Below, in pieces: positions 63,800-64,000 of a DNA stretch of 64,000 nt; the first letter of the stretch is position 1; each line of letters starts with the position of its first letter. The position numbers and the translations under genes are program-made. Source of the DNA: Pterobdella sp. o SKG-2022 (lineage: Eukaryota > Annelida > Clitellata > Hirudinida > Piscicolidae); contig OZ038327.1 in assembly GCA_964035795.1 (NCBI GenBank), positions 3,277,924-3,341,923 of the forward strand, read 5' to 3'. The notes below the pieces were generated by a model that was given only the letters and a program-made list of their open reading frames with translations, was not told the origin of the DNA and made no database searches.

Positions 63800-64000
63800 G
63801 TTGGTTGGGGTTGTGGTGAGGGAGGGAGGAAAAAATGAGTGGAGGATGATGCGATGAAGATGTTGCTGGAGAGTACGATAAGGGTAGTAGAAGATGGTGT
63901 TATGAAGCTTTTTGAAGAAATTTGATGGAAGTTAATGGTGGATAGTGTAATAGAAATTATTGTGGAAAGGGTTATTTGGGAACGTGTGATAGTGTTAGAG

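Overview
This window is nuclear DNA from an animal. It has multi-exon genes with GT..AG introns, and the products are animal-specific: a TAO kinase, a gamma-type casein kinase 1, an atypical PKC with PB1 domain, an EB1 protein and a membrane-anchored collagen. Introns are short to moderate, AT-rich and full of ATT/AAT, CATCAT and (GT)n/(CA)n repeats. The non-genic DNA is repeat-rich, with an RTE-type LINE, tRNA-derived SINE pieces and a short element carrying TGCTAGCATGG, a motif I associate from memory with cephalopod repeats. A lophotrochozoan-like invertebrate is a reasonable guess, but the species cannot be fixed from the sequence alone. One 200-base assembly gap is present.

Layout. 1-4695 (+): 3' part of a very large Lys/Ser-rich coding exon of unknown function. 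5184-19426 (+): complete TAO kinase in 26 exons (904 aa), with a damaged RTE retrotransposon antisense in intron 3 and another LINE tail in intron 2. 21928-32850 (-): a two-exon gene for a 3,269-aa Asn-rich protein, unrecognised. 33736-38612 (+): complete casein kinase 1 gamma in 11 exons (433 aa), divergent from the Asn-rich gene; the shared upstream region contains a 266-bp MITE-like foldback element flanked by TA. 43730-52286 (-): atypical PKC in 19 identified exons (603 aa; only the first few residues not located). 54255-57161 (+): complete EB1 homologue in 10 exons (249 aa), divergent from aPKC. 60545 onward (+): membrane-anchored collagen, six exons seen, running off the window.

The exon models were built by hand. 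Every internal junction is GT..AG and every reading phase closes; the TAO, CK1 gamma, EB1 and Asn-rich models are exact multiples of three ending in a stop. Across the 69 donors assigned, 25 have T at intron position +3, which is unusual for an animal. Several introns begin directly with a (GT)n array or end with a (CA)n array abutting the acceptor.

Four of the conserved genes (TAO kinase, CK1 gamma, aPKC, EB1) act on microtubules, polarity or membrane-proximal signalling. Their co-location may be chance. I found no defence system, CRISPR array, operon or prokaryotic feature. The most unusual items are the Asn-rich giant with its degenerate 8-9-residue repeat block and the relation between splice sites and dinucleotide repeats.
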